Below are positions 7,749 to 9,742 of a stretch of DNA of 9,742 nt, in pieces. Position 1 is the stretch's first letter, and each line of letters opens with the position of its first letter. Made by a program: the position numbers and the translations under genes. Source of the DNA: an uncultured Mucilaginibacter sp. (GTDB taxonomy: Bacteria > Bacteroidota > Bacteroidia > Sphingobacteriales > Sphingobacteriaceae); NCBI GenBank assembly GCA_903885865.1, contig CAISKH010000155.1, forward strand, positions 1-9,742, read 5' to 3'. The notes under the pieces were generated by a model. It was not told the DNA's origin. It worked only from the letters and a program-made list of their open reading frames with translations, and made no database searches.

Positions 7749-7764
7749 TGTGACCTTCGTCAGT
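7749..7764. promoter_or_regulatory. Candidate CRP/FNR-family operator between ccoI and the divergent gene
   Basis: TGTGACCTTCGTCAGT contains the perfect core palindrome TGAC-CTTC-GTCA (7751-7762) and one full CRP half-site TGTGA. CRP/FNR-family regulators recognise TGA-N6-TCA cores, and oxygen-responsive members commonly control cbb3 oxidase genes. The site is centred at 7756.5, which is 76 bases upstream of the ccoI ATG. It is also about 41-43 bases upstream of the transcription start predicted from the rightward promoter box, a class II activator position. The regulator is not encoded in this window, so assignment to a specific family member is inference. Confidence 0.4.
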
Positions 7765-7776
7765 TTTTATATCTAT

Positions 7777-7790
7777 AGCTATATATAGCT
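7777..7790. repeat. Perfect 14-bp palindrome AGCTATATATAGCT
   Basis: The sequence is its own reverse complement over 14 bases and has no spacer. It overlaps the start of the rightward -7 box by five bases, so a protein bound here would block or modulate that promoter. The central alternating TA could simply reflect a melting-prone promoter region. An operator role is possible but unproven. Confidence 0.35.
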
Positions 7791-7793
7791 TTG
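7786..7793 (+). promoter_or_regulatory. Bacteroidota-type -7 promoter box for the 593-residue protein gene
   Basis: TAGCTTTG is a perfect match to the TAnnTTTG consensus used by the primary sigma factor of Bacteroidota. A T-run at 7764-7768 lies near the expected -33 region but lacks the G of TTTG, so the -33 element is weak, as often seen for activator-dependent promoters. The predicted transcription start is near 7797-7800, giving a leader of about 50 bases before the ATG at 7848. The box also argues against using the upstream in-frame TTG at 7791 as the start codon, because that TTG lies inside it. Confidence 0.5.
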
Positions 7794-7799
7794 GCATTG

Positions 7800-7827
7800 A
7801 AACGGCAGGTATGCATTAGTGCCGTTT
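7800..7827 (+). promoter_or_regulatory. Leader stem-loop at the predicted 5' end of the rightward transcript
   Basis: AAACGGCA (7800-7807) and TGCCGTTT (7820-7827) are exact reverse complements with a 12-base loop. They would form an 8-bp stem at, or within a few bases of, the predicted mRNA start. The stem is followed by the U-rich tract at about 7828-7847. This could be a 5' stabilising hairpin or a weak intrinsic attenuator in front of the gene. The loop contains ATG-CAT-TAG, a two-codon reading frame that is too short to annotate. Only the inverted repeat is directly seen. Confidence 0.4.
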
Positions 7828-7847
7828 ATACTATTTTTATTTTATTT

Positions 7848-9629
7848 ATGGGTCATACATTTCACATACCGGTATTGGGATTAGGGTATTCAATTGATAC
7901 CCCGCTTAAAGTTGCTCGCTATGGCATTTCCTCGGCATTATCTATAGTAGATGATGAACTGATCGAACGGATACGGGAATATCATTCGAAGAAGAATGAC
8001 GAACCCTTTACCGCTATTCCTAAATCTGCTGATGATCACAGGACAAAGCGCATAACTGCCTATTTAAACCTGGTTGATAAATTGGTTAACCAGCAATTTG
8101 AAAAGTTAAGCAATATGCCTTTTACAGAAGGTAGCGACATTTGCCGGTATTTTGAATTACTGCCGGAATCATCGCAATTAAAACAAGACTATGAACTGAT
8201 GATGGTATGCCCCGATAATCATCGCAAAGAAATGCTTCAAAATGTTTTGCGTCGCCGCATGGTAAAAGGTGCTATAGATGTTAACATTATGGCCAAGCTG
8301 GACAAAATGAACTACAACGCCGATAACGAATATATGGGCGATGAAAATACCGACGCGCTCGCGGCCTTACGTGGGTTTGCAGAAAGTAACCTTGAATCAT
8401 CGGTTGTTTTATCGGCAGGGATGAACCCGCGCTTATACAGTTACCTGGAAACTTTTGATGATTTTTTGCCCGGCGATAACAGTAAATTTACGAAGAAGAT
8501 CATTTTGAAGGTTAGCGACTTCCGGTCGGCCTTAATCCAGGCTAAATTCTTGGCAAAAAAAGGCTTATGGGTTTCAGAGTTCCGGGTAGAGTCGGGCTTG
8601 AATTGCGGTGGCCACGCCTTCGCGACCGAAGGCTACCTTTTAGGCCCTATACTGGAAGAATTTAAACAAAAGCGCGAAGCCATGGTTGAAGAACTTTATC
8701 AGCTTTACCAGCCCGCTTTATTGCAAAAGGGAGTAGAATGCCGGGTTGTTCCTAAACAACGTGTAAGTGTACAAGGCGGAATTGGGACAGCTATGGAAAA
8801 TAGCTTCCTGATTGAATATTACGAGCTGGACGGTACCGGCTGGGGAAGCCCGTTTTTGTTGGTGCCCGAAGTAACTAACGTTGATGAAAAAACCCTCGCA
8901 CAATTAACCGATGCGGATGAAACCGATTTTTACCTGAGCGGCGCGTCGCCGTTAGGCATATTATTTAACAATTTTAAACCAAGCAGTGCCGAGACTCAAA
9001 GAATAGAAAGATTAGAGAAGGGCAGGCCGGGTAGTCCGTGTACCAAAAAATATTTGATCACAAATACCGAATTTACCGAGCTGCCTATTTGTACAGCCTC
9101 GAGGGAATATCAAAATTTAAAAATAAAGCAACTGGAGACATCGGCATTGCCGACAAATGAGTATCAGGATAAGTTTGATGAGATAACCGAAAAATTATGC
9201 TTATGTGAAGGCTTATGTTCATCAGTTTATATTAAATATGGTATCAGCAAGCCAAAAGAAAACAAGGCGGTGGCCATATGCCCGGGCCCTAACCTGGCTT
9301 ACTTTAACGGAATATATTCTTTGGAGGAAATGGTTAAACATATTTACGGCAAACTCGATCTGCTGGATAAAATTAAAAGGCCGCACCTGTTTATTAAAGA
9401 GTTAGATCTTTATATTGATTATTTGCAAACTGATATCCATGCGCATATAAAAGACCTGAATGATAAAAAGAGAAAACATTTAAACAACTTTAAAGCACAG
9501 CTACAAAACGGAATTGATTATTACAAACAACTTTTTGATGAATTGCCCGGGCAAACATCAAATTTTTTGCAAACCGTATTTGAAGAATTGAATGCTTCTG
9601 AAAATAAACTAAACAGCACGCTTATATAA
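7848..9629 (+). CDS. Uncharacterised 593-residue protein, nitronate-monooxygenase-like TIM barrel with Cys-rich C-terminal region
   Basis: I do not recognise a named function. The N-terminus (IPVLGLGYSIDTPLKVARYG, residues 7-26) resembles the first strand and helix of nitronate monooxygenase-type FMN barrels. Later motifs follow that family's order: KVSDFRSA (221-228), NCGGHA (252-257, like the GGH catalytic-histidine motif), VSVQGGIGTA (306-315, like AAGGI) and DGTGWGSPFLLVPE (328-341, like the DGVQMGTRF strand). A helical insertion of about 150 residues (45-190) interrupts the barrel. The C-terminal region has cysteines at 398, 415, 451, 453, 457 and 478, including CLCEGLC, a possible Fe-S or zinc site, and ends in a helical, charged tail (510-593). 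No signal peptide is evident, so it is probably cytoplasmic. ATG 7848 is chosen over the in-frame TTG at 7791 because the latter lies in the promoter box. The gene is divergent from ccoI. The oxidoreductase fold is inference; the substrate is unknown. Confidence 0.72.
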   Translation: MGHTFHIPVLGLGYSIDTPLKVARYGISSALSIVDDELIERIREYHSKKNDEPFTAIPKSADDHRTKRITAYLNLVDKLVNQQFEKLSNMPFTEGSDICRYFELLPESSQLKQDYELMMVCPDNHRKEMLQNVLRRRMVKGAIDVNIMAKLDKMNYNADNEYMGDENTDALAALRGFAESNLESSVVLSAGMNPRLYSYLETFDDFLPGDNSKFTKKIILKVSDFRSALIQAKFLAKKGLWVSEFRVESGLNCGGHAFATEGYLLGPILEEFKQKREAMVEELYQLYQPALLQKGVECRVVPKQRVSVQGGIGTAMENSFLIEYYELDGTGWGSPFLLVPEVTNVDEKTLAQLTDADETDFYLSGASPLGILFNNFKPSSAETQRIERLEKGRPGSPCTKKYLITNTEFTELPICTASREYQNLKIKQLETSALPTNEYQDKFDEITEKLCLCEGLCSSVYIKYGISKPKENKAVAICPGPNLAYFNGIYSLEEMVKHIYGKLDLLDKIKRPHLFIKELDLYIDYLQTDIHAHIKDLNDKKRKHLNNFKAQLQNGIDYYKQLFDELPGQTSNFLQTVFEELNASENKLNSTLI

Positions 9630-9690
9630 TTCTGCCGTCTATCATTTCAATAACACAGTCGGCATGTTTAGCAAAGGTCGGGGTAGTGGA
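9622..9690 (-). pseudogene. Decayed C-terminal tail of an ABC-transporter ATP-binding protein
   Basis: The minus-strand frame ending at 9622 reads TPTFAKHADCVIEMIDGRII before a TAA. This strongly recalls the end of LolD/MacB-type ABC ATPases, where a V-T-H-D-P H-loop is followed by FAKHADRVI and M-DGRI. Upstream in the same frame there are several stops (TAA, TAG and TAA at 9711-9703, plus others). A neighbouring frame reads LLIVMFFGVHYP, which could be the preceding IVM-VTH strand after frameshifts. Walker A, Walker B and the LSGGQ signature do not lie in the window. The stop overlaps the convergent gene's end by a few bases (shared TTATATAA). The fragment is short, so similarity by chance cannot be excluded. 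Confidence 0.42.
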
Positions 9691-9742
9691 CGCCAAAGAA
9701 CATTACTATTAACAAGCCGGGTATTTTGCTCATACTTAAATA

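Noticed and set aside
7811..7819. ATG-CAT-TAG mini reading frame in the leader loop
   Set aside because: Only two codons, with no ribosome-binding sequence at a usable distance. It is best explained as loop sequence.
7791..7847. In-frame TTG start at 7791 that would add 19 hydrophobic residues to the 593-residue protein
   Set aside because: The TTG is inside the perfect TAnnTTTG promoter box and the added segment would overlap the leader stem-loop. The ATG at 7848 places the conserved-looking barrel start HIPVLGLGYS right at the N-terminus, so the added stretch is more likely untranslated leader than a membrane segment.
8718..8903. Minus-strand frame within the 593-residue protein gene
   Set aside because: It overlaps the GGIGTA/GSPF barrel motifs on the coding strand and shows no family features; it is treated as a shadow.

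Overview
The window is a cbb3-type cytochrome c oxidase locus from a member of the Bacteroidota, most probably a Sphingobacteriaceae-like relative of Mucilaginibacter or Pedobacter. The reasons are the fused CcoN-CcoO subunit, the mono-haem CcoP, the order ccoI-ccoS-ccoNO-ccoQ-ccoP-ccoG-ccoH, AT-rich start regions mostly without strong Shine-Dalgarno sequences, and a perfect TAnnTTTG promoter box. The taxon is inferred from gene architecture, not from a database comparison.

Positions 1-7680 hold one leftward gene run. In transcription order it is ccoI (copper P1B-ATPase), ccoS (a 53-residue assembly factor), ccoNO (catalytic subunit fused to the mono-haem subunit), ccoQ (small membrane subunit), ccoP (mono-haem subunit), ccoG (membrane ferredoxin-like protein for copper handling), ccoH (assembly/stability protein), and the first 34 bases of a further gene whose N-terminus resembles TauE/SafE-type membrane proteins. 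Most junctions are ATGA overlaps or gaps under 10 bases. The exception is an 88-base gap between ccoS and ccoNO. At its ccoS-proximal edge lies a perfect 13-bp inverted repeat that overlaps the ccoS stop codon. Together these genes encode a high-affinity terminal oxidase for low oxygen plus the machinery that delivers copper to it.

Positions 7681-7847 are a divergent intergenic region. It contains a CRP/FNR-type palindrome (TGAC-N4-GTCA), a perfect AGCT-bounded 14-bp palindrome, a Bacteroidota-type rightward promoter box and an 8-bp leader stem-loop.

Positions 7848-9629 encode a rightward 593-residue protein of unknown function. Its N-terminal two thirds show the motif order of nitronate-monooxygenase-like FMN TIM barrels, and its C-terminal part carries six cysteines in a pattern suggestive of a metal or Fe-S site. 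The extreme right end holds, on the minus strand, what looks like the decayed C-terminal tail of an ABC-transporter ATPase.

No rRNA, tRNA, CRISPR array or insertion sequence was seen, and no stretch longer than 300 bases lacks a gene. The least familiar element is the 593-residue protein and its possible oxygen-linked co-regulation with the cbb3 locus. The rest is a well-preserved, recognisable system.
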